64,000 nucleotides of DNA from contig JAXGGA010003405.1 of assembly GCA_038373865.1 (NCBI GenBank), positions 1 through 64,000 of the forward strand, given 5' to 3'. Made by a program: the position numbers and the translations under genes. Source of the DNA: Uloborus plumipes. Its lineage: Eukaryota; Arthropoda; Arachnida; Araneae; Uloboridae. A model generated the notes under the pieces. It worked only from the letters and a program-made list of their open reading frames with translations, did not search any database and was not told where the DNA came from. Within the stretch, counting starts at the first letter, position 1. The number at the start of each line of letters is the position of its first letter. This document shows, in pieces, positions 1 to 11,918 of this stretch.

Positions 1-135
1 AAGGTCTCCTCGCCGAGATCTTTCGAACAAAAAAAAGTTTGTTCAAATCGGACTGCTCACTCAAAAAATATTAGAAGAGGGGGCGGGGGGGGGAGGGGGG
101 AGCGGGTAGAGACAGACAGACACATATATAATGCT
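1..135 (-). repeat. Partial copy of the ~147-bp 'TTCGAAAGATCT' repeat family
   Basis: Read on the minus strand, this edge segment shows a GTCTGTCTGTC run, a C-rich tract, a 'TGAGTGAGCAGTCCGATTTGAACAAAC' type block and TTCGAAAGATCTCGGCG. The same order occurs in the array at 18830-19735 on the plus strand. Only about one unit is inside the window, so its full size is unknown. It is non-coding. Confidence 0.7.
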
Positions 136-688
136 GATAATTAAAAATTTTTTATTGCTACTCTACGAAGTTTAGAAAAAAAAGAATATGTGGAATACTT
201 ACTTAGTATACTTAGACACATGCACAAAAATCACCGTTCATTTATCTTTTAAAACTTCACAGGAAATTACACAATAATATCAGGTATAGCTTATTTTCAG
301 ATTTTCCGAGTCACACACGTAACTCTGTATTTAAAATTTTATAGAAAAATTCAAAAGTGTCCTATGAAAAAAATAACGCCGCCTTACAACTTTTGCATAT
401 CTTCTGTTACTCCAATAGCAACCACTAAGAAATATATAAAAAATATCGTCCTGGTTTTTATTGTTATTTGCAAAGAAATGGCGTCAAAAAGTAACACACG
501 TAAGGCTGGAATGGCCCTTAACCTGAAAGACTTTTTCGCAACCGTTCGTCCAGGATGCATACTTTCAATTACGAAAGTGCTCAAAATAAGGTACAGAGTT
601 AAAATATTACCAACGTGAAGTTTAAAAAAAAAAAAAAGCGAAAAAATACGAAATCTAACTTTTTGTACAGAACTTAGGTCCTCTAACG

Positions 689-1367
689 CAACGCTTCCCA
701 ACCCGTGGTACGCAAGGTTCTAGTAGGTGGTACGCGAAAAGTAATCAACAATGGCAGACATAAAAAATAAGTAAATCGAAAAATATCAGACACGTATATT
801 CCCTATTCTCCGAATAATATTAATAATAGTAATAATTATAATATACCGTAAAGGTGTAAAAAAGAGCAGCCCATAATTAGAAATCCGGCAAACGATATCG
901 TTTTTGTCTGTTTGTTTTAGAATGCACTTTTAAAGTTAGAATTAAGACATCAGTTAATTTCAAAAAAAAAAAAAAAAAAAACGCTGTTCGAAACAAGCCC
1001 AAGAATCTCCTTAAATTTATACTACAAAAATTTTTGATTATGGTATGAGAATATAATAATTAGCTTTTTAAAATTTTGTGGCTTTTTGAAAATTATTTTT
1101 AGTAAACGAAATACGACAATGTAGTAGACAAGTATATATTAGTGAGTTAATGATTTGATATGACGTTTAGGGGTCAATGGAATTTGTCTCATTACGTGAT
1201 GTGGCAATAACGGTCATCCTATAAAATGCATAATGTAAACAAATAAACACACTAGTAATAACAAATTTCACGAAATAAAACTATTTTTAGGAAGCGGTAC
1301 AATTTAGCATGACGTACGACCAGGTGGTGCAGGTGGTACGGGAGCCAAAAAAGATAGGGAAATGCTA
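689..1367. mobile_element. Non-autonomous hAT-type element, 679 bp
   Basis: The segment is flanked by the direct 8-bp repeat CTCTAACG (681-688 and 1368-1375). The left end starts CAACGCTTCCCAACCCGTGG and the right end, read inwards, starts TAGCATTTCCC, so the termini are similar but imperfect. A GTGGTACG motif follows near both ends (left about 705-712; right as its reverse complement near 1335). Eight-bp duplications and C/TAG-type ends are typical of hAT elements. No transposase reading frame is left inside, so it is a non-autonomous or internally decayed copy. Confidence 0.65.
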
Positions 1368-1994
1368 CTCTAACGTATGTTTGAGAAATATTCTCCATTG
1401 AAAAATTATTCAACACTGAAAAATAATTTCAATTTTCCTTAATGCTGTTTCATTATCTCTGTAAGGTTGCGGTAGTTTGAACACATGCTTCTGAATTTTC
1501 GTCAGTTAACCTGTTTTGCAGTGAATTGAGCATGCTTTTCATTTCACTCTATGTATGGTATGAGTGTTCATACTTAGGATAGTTTTAAAATTAAAGTTTC
1601 AGTTTAAGTTGTACTTCGTAGACAACAATACCTACCGAGCGTAGTAGTAGTTAAGAATTGTTTGGGTCACCATAATTTCCCCATCGTGTCACTAGGTTAC
1701 CCGCAGATCATAGGTTGCAGAAAATTGCTGTAAACCATAATCGTTAATTCGTTTACATGCATGTGTTTGCAAAAAAGCCTATTGTTTAGTCATTTACTTC
1801 CGTAGCACTTTGACCTAAACTTCAAAAACGGACTTCTGTTCAGCTTTCCTATTAGGTGAGAGCCTAGGTTTTGTAGATTCTCAAGAAATTCTCAGCAGTG
1901 CTCCCATATAATATTTTATTGTCTTAAAGTGTGGCAAAAATGCGCTTAAAAGAAAAAAGAAAGATCTCTAGTAGGAGCAAGTACAAGGATGAAA
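1368..1994. other. Non-coding AT-rich stretch, nothing identified
   Basis: No open frame of note, splice-flanked segment, inverted repeat or target duplication was recognised here. Confidence 0.5.
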
Positions 1995-2966
1995 CTATAC
2001 ATGTGTAGCGGAAACTAGGGAGACTTCACCCAACTTTTGGTTTTTCATGCTTCAGTTTTTTGTGTAATAGTTACAGCTCAATAAAAAATATATGTACATA
2101 GTACGTGATTTAGAACATTATTGAGACTGAAAATAATAACATCGAAGCAGAAAGGAGCCAAAAAAATTATATGCCTCATGTTTAATATGGGTCAAGTGTC
2201 CCTAGGCTTAGGAGACGACCCAATGCATAGGGAGACATGACCCACCTTATGAATGTAAGAATATTCATAAATATTAAAATCAAAACCACATGTTTGGTGG
2301 TGTTTTTAGTTTTAAGGAGTGATATTTGAAGTAGTACAACACTTTAGATGAAGTGTTACATAACTTTTCTGTACTTAATCCTATTCGCGCGCGGGCCTTC
2401 AACAGAAAAGCAAAAGTCGAATTCAAAACTTGCGACTCTGCTTCTTTGTATGGTAATGTCGATAGGATCGAGAAAAGTTTTAATTTGCTCCAAATCTTAT
2501 TCAAACACAGTAGTAACATTATGTCATTTGAATCTAACTTTCTAATCTGCTAGAAACTTTCAGTCAAAATATCATAAGTTAGTTTCTTTTGCTGGGCCAA
2601 CAAAATGGGCCTCGTCCTCTTTTTTCCACGAAATTTGAGTTACCATGTCTTCAACTCGCACTTTCTGGTTATAAAGCTCTTCCACTTGAGTGTTTTGACT
2701 TGACTACAGACTTAGTGGTATCCCATATTGCTACTCTGAAGTGTCAGATTCTATAGTTGGGACAAATCTAACCTGGCATTATTGGGAACGCTGATCACTC
2801 TGTAATCACCGTAAATAGAAAAAAAATACTTAGATAAAATTTGATCGTTTGACCTAAAGCACACTACGTAAGTTCTTCATTATACAAAATATCACCAATT
2901 TTAACAAAAACATCAAGATAGTGTTTGGGTCAAGTCTCCCTAGGTAACTTGGGTCAAGGTTGCCTA
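1995..2966. mobile_element. Possible terminal-inverted-repeat element with CTAGGGAGACTT motif
   Basis: A motif around CTAGGGAGACTTCACCCAA at about 2014-2032 recurs as an inverted copy at about 2925-2945 (read in reverse: CTAGGGAGACTTGACCCAA). Further internal copies lie near 2190-2255. The inverted placement suggests a DNA element with repeated subterminal motifs. I could not fix exact ends or a target duplication, so the boundaries are approximate. Confidence 0.35.
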
Positions 2967-3131
2967 TATAGCTTTCCTTTGTTTACTCTAATATTTTAAC
3001 AATTTGCATTAAATTTATATACAACTACTGCACATCATCACGCAGCCGAAAAAGTGACTCAAACAAATAAACTTCGAAATTTTACTTGCCTTAAAATTTT
3101 AAATTGAAAAGTTGACAAATTCCAAAATGCA

Positions 3132-3372
3132 GAGAAAATTACAACGTTATTGCGGCACAAATAAGCAGGGATACCGCAGACACGTGTTTCGGCGTTACAA
3201 GGAACGCCTTTTTCAATGCAAAAAAAAATTGAGCTTATGGATGCACAGACATCCGACAAAAGTCCATAAGCTTAAATTTTTTTTTTGCATTGAAAAAGGC
3301 GTTCCTTGTAACGCCGAAACACGTGTCTGCAGTATCCCTGCTTATTTGTGCCTTCTTAACGTTGTATTTTTC
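3132..3372. mobile_element. Fold-back MITE with ~110-bp near-perfect arms
   Basis: Arms at about 3132-3242 and 3263-3372 are reverse complements of each other, including GGCACAAATAAGCAGGGATA and CACGTGTTTCGGCGTTAC. They are separated by a loop of only about 20 nt. Transcribed RNA would form one long hairpin. The arms are palindrome-like over their full length, as in fold-back miniature elements. No target duplication was resolved and no protein is encoded; the open frames here are products of the symmetry. Confidence 0.7.
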
Positions 3373-3423
3373 TATACATCAATAGCACAAAGGTATTTGT
3401 AAACTTTAAATTCTAAAATATTG

Positions 3424-3566
3424 AAAATTTACTTTTATGGTACTGTCCGTCTTTGGAAGCAACGCGTAGCATTCGCGAAGATTTCCACTCAAAAAAATTT
3501 ACTTTTATGGTACTGTCCGTCTTTGGAAGCAACGCGTAGCATTCGCGAAGATTTCCACTCAAAAAA
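3424..3566. repeat. Perfect 70-bp direct tandem duplication
   Basis: The unit starting at 3424 (containing ACTTTTATGGTACTGTCCGT) is repeated at an offset of exactly 70 bp, and the two copies look identical. Both end in an A-run (CCACTCAAAAAA). Identity suggests a recent local duplication or an assembly artefact. Confidence 0.85.
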
Positions 3567-4161
3567 GGGTAGATGGGTTGTGTGAGATAACTTTCCGAAG
3601 TTTTCAATTTAAAACTTGCATTTGCGATATCCTTTCGACACATTCAACTAAATTATGTATTTGAAATTAGCATCGTTCCCCGTTCTTTGATACGGCTAAA
3701 AATGCTTTTTATCATTATTCCAATTATTGTTATCTTACGTATCATCCCTATTTTGATAAGATCAGAGAAGACCTGACGCATGCGTAAATGCACGGAAGGT
3801 TTCACCAAAGAAGATCAGACAGTAAAGTATCATTTCACACTGAATTTCTTGAAAACCGCTGATAATCATGAAATTTCGTTTCCAAGCAAATTACTGTTGT
3901 GTGATTGGTCAACCAAACATATGACTAAATTTTTCCTTGGATATTATTTTTGTGTTTCTCCTACATTTGAATACCTACGATGCCTCGTTGGTGAGGGGTA
4001 AGGCTCATTCTGGTGTCCCGGCTTGAAATTTCAAAAATCTCTCAAGCTTATACATACATATAAAAAAGGTGTATGTACATTAATTGCGTATATTAAGACG
4101 AATTTATGCAGTACATCTTCGTTAACTGTTTAAATATGTTTTAAATGCTAAAATAACGTAC

Positions 4162-4323
4162 CTTGCGTAAAGACTAATGTATTAATAGTTAACATGTTGA
4201 TTTTTTTACACACAAATGTTAATACTATACTGATATATTTCTGTTTCATAAAATTATAGGAGAGCTGCAATGGATCTCTTAATTGCTTTTTAATATTTTC
4301 AAATGTAAAAGAGCGTTTCCTGC
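4162..4323 (-). CDS. Possible orphan internal exon, unknown product
   Basis: On the minus strand a strong acceptor (TTCTTTTCTTTCAG, ending at 4324) and a strong donor (CAAG|GTACGT, GT at 4161-4160) bracket a 162-nt segment with one open frame of 53 codons. That is long for such AT-rich sequence. The peptide begins RKRSFTFENIKKQLRDP and is basic and hydrophilic at first, then more hydrophobic. I recognise no family. No convincing neighbouring exon was found, so this may be an exon of a large gene or a chance open frame. Confidence is low. Confidence 0.2.
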
Positions 4324-4434
4324 CTGAAAGAAAAGAATTGTCAAGAGAAACTTTGGTCGACTGCAGCAGATGTGTTGAAAATTGACTCACTTTCTATTCT
4401 GACAATTCTTTAATTTCAAAAGCCCTTCTGTTAA

Positions 4435-4964
4435 CCCAATAATGCCCAGTAGCCTAAAAATGGAACGCTTGTTAGTTACTGCATACAAAAACCCGTAATG
4501 GGTATATCATTTTACTAAAGCTGTTTTTCACAACTTAAATAGTCCTTCCTTCTTGAGAAAACCAGATAGAACCACTAGTTGGACACCAGAGTTATTTTAT
4601 TGACAGCTATTTTCAGACAAATCAGTCAAGCAACGATCCAGCATGGGTACTGGGTAGCCACAGAAAGTAAGTATTTTTGCGAACTTATTTTTCAGAAAAT
4701 TAAACTATTTTGAAATGATTTGCTTAAAATGGATCACAGATGCCTTCCGTAATGTTACTTTGCAAAAGTAAAGTCAAGTAAGGTCGTATTTTGCTCACAT
4801 ATATGCAAATTATTCCATAAACAGGACGTTAAATAACTTAATAAATATCGCAACGACGAACTATTTTAAGCCTAAAATGTATGTAAACCATTCCAAGTAA
4901 GAGTCATAAGTAGATAAAAATTGAAAAAAAAAAATGTTAAAAAAAAAACCTGGGCATAAATGGG
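4435..4964. mobile_element. TTAA-flanked piggyBac-type MITE, 530 bp
   Basis: TTAA stands directly outside both ends (4431-4434 and 4965-4968). The left end reads CCCAATAATGCCCAG and the right end, inverted, CCCATTTATGCCCAG. A TTAA target duplication with C-rich termini is the signature of piggyBac-type transposition. No transposase is encoded. The right-hand ~280 bp recurs at 46157-46420 in inverted orientation, so the family is dispersed. Confidence 0.75.
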
Positions 4965-5620
4965 TTAAGGTAAGGCTTATCCTAACGAAATCATTGTTAT
5001 TTTCTAAACTAAGTTCACCTCAGGGGCGGATCTAGGGAGGGGGCCATGGGGGCCATGCCCCCCCCCCCCAAAAGGATTTAGTTCAGTTTTTTTTTGGGGT
5101 GGTGGGGAAAAATGTAAAAAAAAAAAAAAAAACCTCCAAAGAATAACGAAGTCTATTTATCACGTGTTTTTAACGATAAAGAAATTTATGCCCTAGCTGG
5201 AGTAAAATTATTTCCCTCCCCTCGGAACAGAAATTTATCTTAATTTTCAAAATTTTCCAACCTCATTTCGTGACAGTAACTTATTACACCCTTATTGCTC
5301 AATCATCAAATGTGCTAGCGTTATACTTAAAGTATAGTGAGGATCCTTTCTTTATTTTCTTTTCTTTCTTTTTTTTTTTTTTTACTACAAATATGCTAAC
5401 CCAAAAATTAAAATTGATAGCTGCTCCCTCTATGATTATTGTAAATAAATAAGTAAACTAATTAATTTATAAACATCATTCCCAACACCCTGATCTTATG
5501 CAAAAATATATTCGAAAAAAAAAGCTATTTAGCTGCAAATTTATATTTATGTCTCTATAGAGCAGTACTTCTCAATGAGTGAGCTATGAGGTACTTCAGA
5601 GATGTTTCCAAACACACAAA

Positions 5621-5690
5621 AAATAAATAAATAAATAAAATAAAAATAAATAAATGAAAATAAATAAATGAAAATAAAAATAAAATAATA
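5621..5690. repeat. AAAT/AAATA microsatellite
   Basis: Imperfect tandem AAAT units, interrupted by AAATG variants, fill this segment inside the 5.0-9.6 kb hAT element. Confidence 0.9.
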
Positions 5691-7795
5691 TTTTAAAATG
5701 CTCTAATAATTGTTGGGCTATTTTCCCTATAAATCTGTCCTATTGCCTTGTTTCACGTTGAAAAAAAATGTGAGTCTAAAAATTTAAGGCGAAATTCATC
5801 AACAGTACTTCAACAGCATCGTCCTGCAAGCTCTAATGCCTTCTTTCTTTCTTGACCTTCGCCCAGGAGTGGTGGTGGAGGGAGGGGGGGCATGACGGGG
5901 ACTGCACCGTTGAACGTTTTTTTTTGGGGGGGGGTGACGTTTTTTATCTATTTTGGTTGAGGCTCTTGGGGAAGGGGGTATTTTGTGCCATCGCTCTAGG
6001 CGGGGGGGGGGGGAGATTTTGAGATGCGCACCCTTGTGTAACTGATTTTCTTTCATGAGGGGTTGGAGGGACTTTTGCTAACTCTTTCTTCAATCAGAGT
6101 CGTCAAAACCTCAGAAAAAGAAAACGTGATTCTGTTGCTTTTAAGCATCTCTTTAGTTGGGTTTTTGTCTATGAATGGTGCCCTTCATTTATTGACCGCG
6201 TTATTTCAAGTAGTTTTGTAGCTCTTTTGTAGTTCATTTTGCTAGTTTTATGTTGATAAGACGGAATTCAAGAACAGTATAGTTGATCATTAGGAGAGGT
6301 TTCACAGTTATAAAAATGAATCGGAGTACACCGAAGGTAAGTTTTGATTTTGTTTTGTAATTATTTGCACTTACAATTAGTAAAATATTCGATCTTTTCA
6401 GTGGCTAATAGAAAGCTAATATAAACAATTTTTCCCACTTTTCTATTTGCTTTTTCGTTTAGATTGTTCATAGAATTTCCAGCAAAAACAATTTTTGTGA
6501 GAAACTATTTTTTCGTGTTTTTCTAAAACTATTCTTCAGCACTTTAACTCGTGCTTAGCTAAACACAATCAGAAAAAGTTATTTAACTCTAACATGAGTC
6601 TTAAAACTAGATTTATTTGCTTGTATAATTGAATAATAAAATATTGTAAATTTCATGAGTGCAAACTTTTTACTGCACGTCGAGTCAAAATTTGCCTGTA
6701 ATGGAATTTTAACTGCTAATCTACATGCACAGAATTTAAGTGGAGAAAATTTTCTACTTCGTGGTGCAACGTAAATTGCGTGAAAAACACCAATATTACA
6801 GCAATCTTTTTCGACGAATATTGTTGAATTAGTGCGTAAACTTAAAATTAAATTTCCTTTGATAGAAAAATAATATTAAAGTTTTCAAAATTTTATATAA
6901 TACACATGTAGTTTTCATTCTAATAACTATAATTATATTATAAAAGATAGACGTGAATTATTTGTTTTATTCATTGTAACATATATATTTTATATATTTT
7001 TTAATATACGTCTTGTTATAATAACATATAATGTATTTTCAAAACAGAGATTACTTTCTCAAAAATTCATAAGAATTTAAACTATAGAAAGTGTAAGTAA
7101 AGTCATTGTTTATGCTTATGATTGCCGCTGTAAACAAAAAGGGGATTTGTGCCGTTTAAGTTGGTAGGATGGACACCTTTTATTTTAATAATTGTATTGT
7201 ATATTTTATTTTAATAATTGTTGTAGTGCAATGTGATTCAAACTTCAACAGTTACCAAATAATAAGTTTCAAAACAAATTATCAATTTATGTGATTTCTT
7301 AGGCAACACAGCCGTGCTGGCCAACGTCGAAAAAATGACATATTTCGAAGATCAACTTTACTGAATAGTAGGTGCTATCGGGTTACATTCGAGCCTGTCT
7401 ATCTCGAAAGCCTCTCAACCCGGAATTTTTAAAGTTTCCCTGCATTTGCAGGAAAAAATCAATATACTTTCCATGTTTATCTCGAAAAAAAAAGAGAAAA
7501 CATCTGTATCTCGCAGTGGCGTACCGGGGGGGGGGGGTGCCAAGGGACCAATGCACCCCCCAGGTTTTGCCAAAGCATTAGAGATAGTGTCACCGAGTTT
7601 TAAAAATCAGTGGGTCTGTTCAAATATAAAATGTCGGGAGGAGGGATGGGAAACACTATAAAGTTTTAAAAAGTAATCTTCAGAAAAATTCACTTCATTT
7701 TTGAATGAAAAATACTTGATAGAAACTAACATACTTTTTTGAATGAAGTGCTTGTTTCTGCAGTAGTAAAGAATGGTGCTGTCCATCCTCTCACT

Positions 7796-8075
7796 CATGG
7801 GACTCATGGGCGCACATATGCGAAATTTTAAGGGGGGGGGGCTCAAATATTTTCTCCATGGTTTAGCAGGATATTTTTCCCATAGAAAGCAATTTTAGTG
7901 CAGATTAGAGCTATTAAAAGTTGACTTTCTTAAAAACTTACACATTAACGGCTAAAGAAGACATTTTAAAAATAATTTTGCCCAAAAAATAGTACTTAAA
8001 GCAAGGAAGCATTAATTTCTAAGAGGGGGCTTGAGCCTCCACTTGCCCCCCCCCCCCTATATGGGCGCCCATGCG
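7796..8075. mobile_element. Short nested DNA element with CATGGGCGC termini
   Basis: The left end has CATGGGCGCACATAT (at 7808) and the right end, inverted, CGCATGGGCGCCCATATAG. TCTCACT occurs directly outside both (7789-7795 and 8076-8082). The right ~220 bp resembles 44815-45040. It sits within the larger hAT element, so it is the younger insertion. The superfamily is not determined. Confidence 0.4.
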
Positions 8076-8460
8076 TCTCACTATCATTTTGTGGGATGCT
8101 CGAGAATTGCAGCATCTTTTGGTGCTTGAACCACTGATTATAGAGGCTTTAAATATTTTTTAAAAAATGCTTAAACCTTTTTCTCCTTCTATTCTTTTTC
8201 TAACATAATTACACGTCGTGAAGAAATAGTGACTATACAGAAAACCAGAATTAAGAATAACCTCTTATCTATAATCACGTAAATTAAAATAAATCAGAAA
8301 TATAGAAAGAAACTACTTTTTAAGATTTGGCAAATTGTAGTATTGAGGAATAACAGTTAGGGAAACAAAACAATTTGCACAATATATTGAATTAATTGCT
8401 ATAGAAGCTTTACAAGATTGCAGCGTAGGCATTTTTCAGGTCATCAACAATTTAAATTTT

Positions 8461-8645
8461 AGTCAAGTTGCCTGCACTAACACGTACTGCAGAAGAACGT
8501 TTTCAACAATAAAATGTTCAGAAATTTTAGAGGAACTGGTACAAAAAAGTTTTTAAACTTAATGTTTAATATAAATCTATATGCAAATATGTCTGTACGT
8601 GTACGTGACAAAAGAAATCTTAATAATTTTGCAAAACTAAAAGGA
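8461..8645 (+). pseudogene. Relic of a hAT transposase C-terminus
   Basis: Two frames must be combined to read a hAT-like C-terminal block. LPALTRTAEERF (about 8468-8503) resembles the 'LP.S.A.AER.FS' motif. A second piece further on contains LMFNINLYANMSVRVRD and ends NNFAKLK, like the end of the dimerisation domain. At least one frameshift and internal stops separate them, so it is not functional. The strand and position fit the surrounding CAG...CTG element with GTTCACCT duplications. The reading is by eye, so moderate confidence. Confidence 0.5.
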
Positions 8646-9577
8646 GGGGGAGGATAAGTGCTACTTGGTGATATCTGTTATGTGCAAATTTTTTTTATTT
8701 CAGTACGTTTGCAGCTTTAATCCTTTTACATTGGACCATTTTCAATTATTGAAGGATTTTATAAATTTTCCAATAAAGATTTCCCCAGTTTTGGTAATTC
8801 TAAATTTTGATCTTGTGGTAGCTTTATTATTCTTAAATTATATTTATTTCTGTAAATGTTATAACTTAATTAAACAAAATTCTTCGTGACTGTTTCAAAC
8901 AGATAAATTTAAAATGCGGTAAATAATTATAAAAAAAATCATCGAATGGTAGTTCTAAACATTGATTCTTTTCTCACGAGAACACTATGCACCCCTCAAC
9001 ACTAATTTCTGGGTACGCACTGATATCTCGAATCCCAGATTGCAGCTACGCAGTAATTTGCAGCTTCGAAGTCGAGCGATCTGTTTAGAAGCAAAGAAAA
9101 AATTTCCCTTGCCTCAGAAACATTCGCATTGTCCCACTACCGCTATTGTCCTCTAGGAACAGAGGGGACAGTGGAGGTTGTTTCGGGAATAGGTTTTCTT
9201 GGAAAACCACAGAAAGTCACAACCGCTCGTTTCGAGATCTGGTTTATAGTGTGATACTGTAGTCTATTTGTGTTTGTCGTAGTCATTCCTAAAGCTGAGA
9301 AAAAACACGTTATAATATAATAGTAAAATGCCTAACAGAACTAATACAGAAGAATTTTAATCTATGGAATATATTGTCTTTTGTTCCAATTTCAAGTCTT
9401 CAAAGTTCAAATTTCAATAATCCTCTCAAAATCTCAAAGCCCTATGTGTTTTTCAGCTGGGGATACTTAAAAAACTAATAATTAAAAAAACCCTTAACGC
9501 TTCCCAAATGAGTATGCGTAGGAAGCTCAGAATGGCCCCCTCCAAAACGATCGGCTAGATCCGCCACTGGTTCACCT

Positions 9578-11918
9578 TTCTGATTATACTTGGTTAGTAG
9601 ATTTTGTAAGTGAATCAAGATTTTGCGCAATACCATTTTTTAACTTATTTATTCTCAAATACCGCAATACACACAAAACATTTATGCTTTACTTGCTGGT
9701 TGGTTTTGTAGTCTGGCATTGGGCAATTAAAGTTTGAGCAACTTACTTTTCAACTATGAAATTTAAAAAAAAATATGTCATCATTGATCATATCATTTAT
9801 ACGCCACCACAAACCAGTTATGCAAACCAATGTTTCTCAATATTTTAGGAACTGCGGAAAGAAAAAAAAACTTGAAAGCAATATGTGGACCACGGTGGAT
9901 ATGTTTCTTACACAAAAAAGAAAAAACTGACAAGTATTAGAACTACCAAAAAAGTTAAAAATCAGCTTTTGATTTGTGATTTACTTATAGTAATTTTTTT
10001 AACTCAAAGTTAAGAATTATTGCAGTTTTTACGCAAAAATAAATAAATTTTTCAGAGAAAAAAAAAAGATAATGAGAAGTAATCATGAAGAGAATATAAA
10101 AATTCTCTCTAAAGAAACTCTTTAACACAGAAGTTTCCGAGAACTGATCGAATTTCTCCGTGGACCGGTGCCACTACCCTCGCATTAGTTTTTTGGCAAG
10201 AAAGAGCGTTTGCAGATTTTAAATTAATAACTAAAACGTTTCCTGAAACTTTTTCAGATCTGCCAATAAGTGATATGAGCACAAAATCATTGAGAGGATT
10301 TTGTATTTTATGAGAAAAAAATTCACTTTAAACAAAGGGAACAGAAGGGAATTTTTCCTAAAGCTCAAGAAATGTTTTAAAAGAGAAAAAAGGGTCCAAA
10401 ATAGCAAAATGATAAATTCTTAAGAAACGGAATTTTGCTGATGAATAAAATATAACTTCATTATCAAAGATTTTTATTTAATTTTAAACTATTTAAAGTT
10501 CATTGCGATATTTTTAAAGAGGAATTTGCTGCGTAATTAACGGTTTGAATGTCTAACATAAACTTGAAGTGTGGCAAGGTTTTATTAATTGTAATTCTAG
10601 GGAATATGTACCGATACTGTAGAAGTTAGCTGGGATTCTCAATGTCACACAATTTGTAAAAATAGATACTGTTTGTAAGTTTCATAAATTATTCAACATT
10701 GAAAGTACATTTTTCTGCAATTTATAGATGGATTATAATTATTTCTAAGTCATTGAGTTCCGTGTTCTTTAGTTTAATTCAAAATTAGCTCATGGACAAC
10801 CTATTTACTGCTGTTATTAAATCGAAACATCAGCTCAAGTCATTTTGTTTTTCAACGAGAAAATAGAACCAATCAGAGTTAGGTTGATGTAACCAATTAT
10901 ACTCTCAAGGCAACAGTTCCCACTTCCAGGTAATCTGTTTAAAAACTGATAATTGGTGTGCAAGAAGTTGTTACTATGTAACTTCACTTTGGCGACACCT
11001 TTATTACTTCATAATTGTTATCATCAAAGCTAATAATGAGCTGTATAACAAGTCATTAGATTGTTTATTTTAAATGGACAGGGTTGGTTAACTTTGTTCT
11101 TTTCCTTGTTTTTTGCGAAAACTATTTTCTTTTCTAATAAGTTGGAGACAATACATTTTATTTTCAATCCTTATCTGTATATTTTTTTTAATTATTATTT
11201 GTGCATTAGTAATGACGAGTTGGCTCGAAATTAGGAGGTATGGATTTGGAATTCCAGCACTACTAAAAATAAATGTTTCGATACATTGTCCCTCATACTA
11301 AAGCAGAAAGAATTTTCTTGATTTTTTTTCACCATCATTCAACATAAAAATAGTTAAACACCTTAACTAATTCACAAACCGTTCTTCCCAAAGAGAATGT
11401 CTTCATAACAGTTATTAATAAACAAATTATTCTGTGGTGTTATGAAAAAGTAGAAGAAACGTTATGTTTGTTAGCAAGGATGAATTAGCAAATTTTCCAG
11501 TGATGGAACGCCAATGATAAATTGTTGAATCCTCAAACACCGATCACGAGTTCGGTTCAGGTTCAAGGGTTGAAGCTTAGTTGAGATTTTACTAGACCTA
11601 CTTTCATTAATCCTACTGCAAAAATAATCTTTTATTCAGTTCTAAAAGTGCTCAATTGATGATCTCATAGTATGTGTATTTTTTTTTTTTTTTAAGTCTG
11701 CCTTTGGGGAGTTGATAGTGTTATCTGCTGATATGGCCTCAAATGGCCCTTCAGGCAATGGATGCTGCGAGGGCAAGATTTAAAGCATCAGATTTTCATT
11801 CCAAAACTGCCGTAGAAATTGAAGACCGATTTTCTTATATAGAAATATGATGCTAGAGATTTTGTTTTGTGTATTAGAAATTCTATGTACTGTCGGCTAA
11901 ATAATACAAAAACATCTG
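9578..11918. other. AT-rich intergenic sequence, no gene recognised
   Basis: No coding frame, target-duplicated element or RNA gene could be supported. A 15-nt poly-T lies near 11680. Confidence 0.5.

Larger units (their letters stand above)
5021..9569 (+). mobile_element. hAT-type transposon, 4.5 kb, decayed
   Basis: A perfect 8-bp direct repeat GTTCACCT lies immediately outside both ends (5013-5020 and 9570-9577). The left end is CAGGGGCGGATCTAGGG and the right end, inverted, is CAGTGGCGGATCTAGCC. CAG...CTG termini with 8-bp target duplications define the hAT superfamily. A frameshifted relic resembling the hAT C-terminal dimerisation domain is visible at about 8461-8645, plus strand, which supports an originally autonomous copy. 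The interior carries many G/C homopolymers, an AAAT microsatellite (5621-5690) and at least one nested short element (7796-8075). No intact frame remains. Confidence 0.75.

Noticed and set aside
3112..3402. Protein encoded by the 96-codon frame across the hairpin
   Set aside because: The frame repeats the same words forwards and backwards because of the inverted repeat, so it is not a gene.
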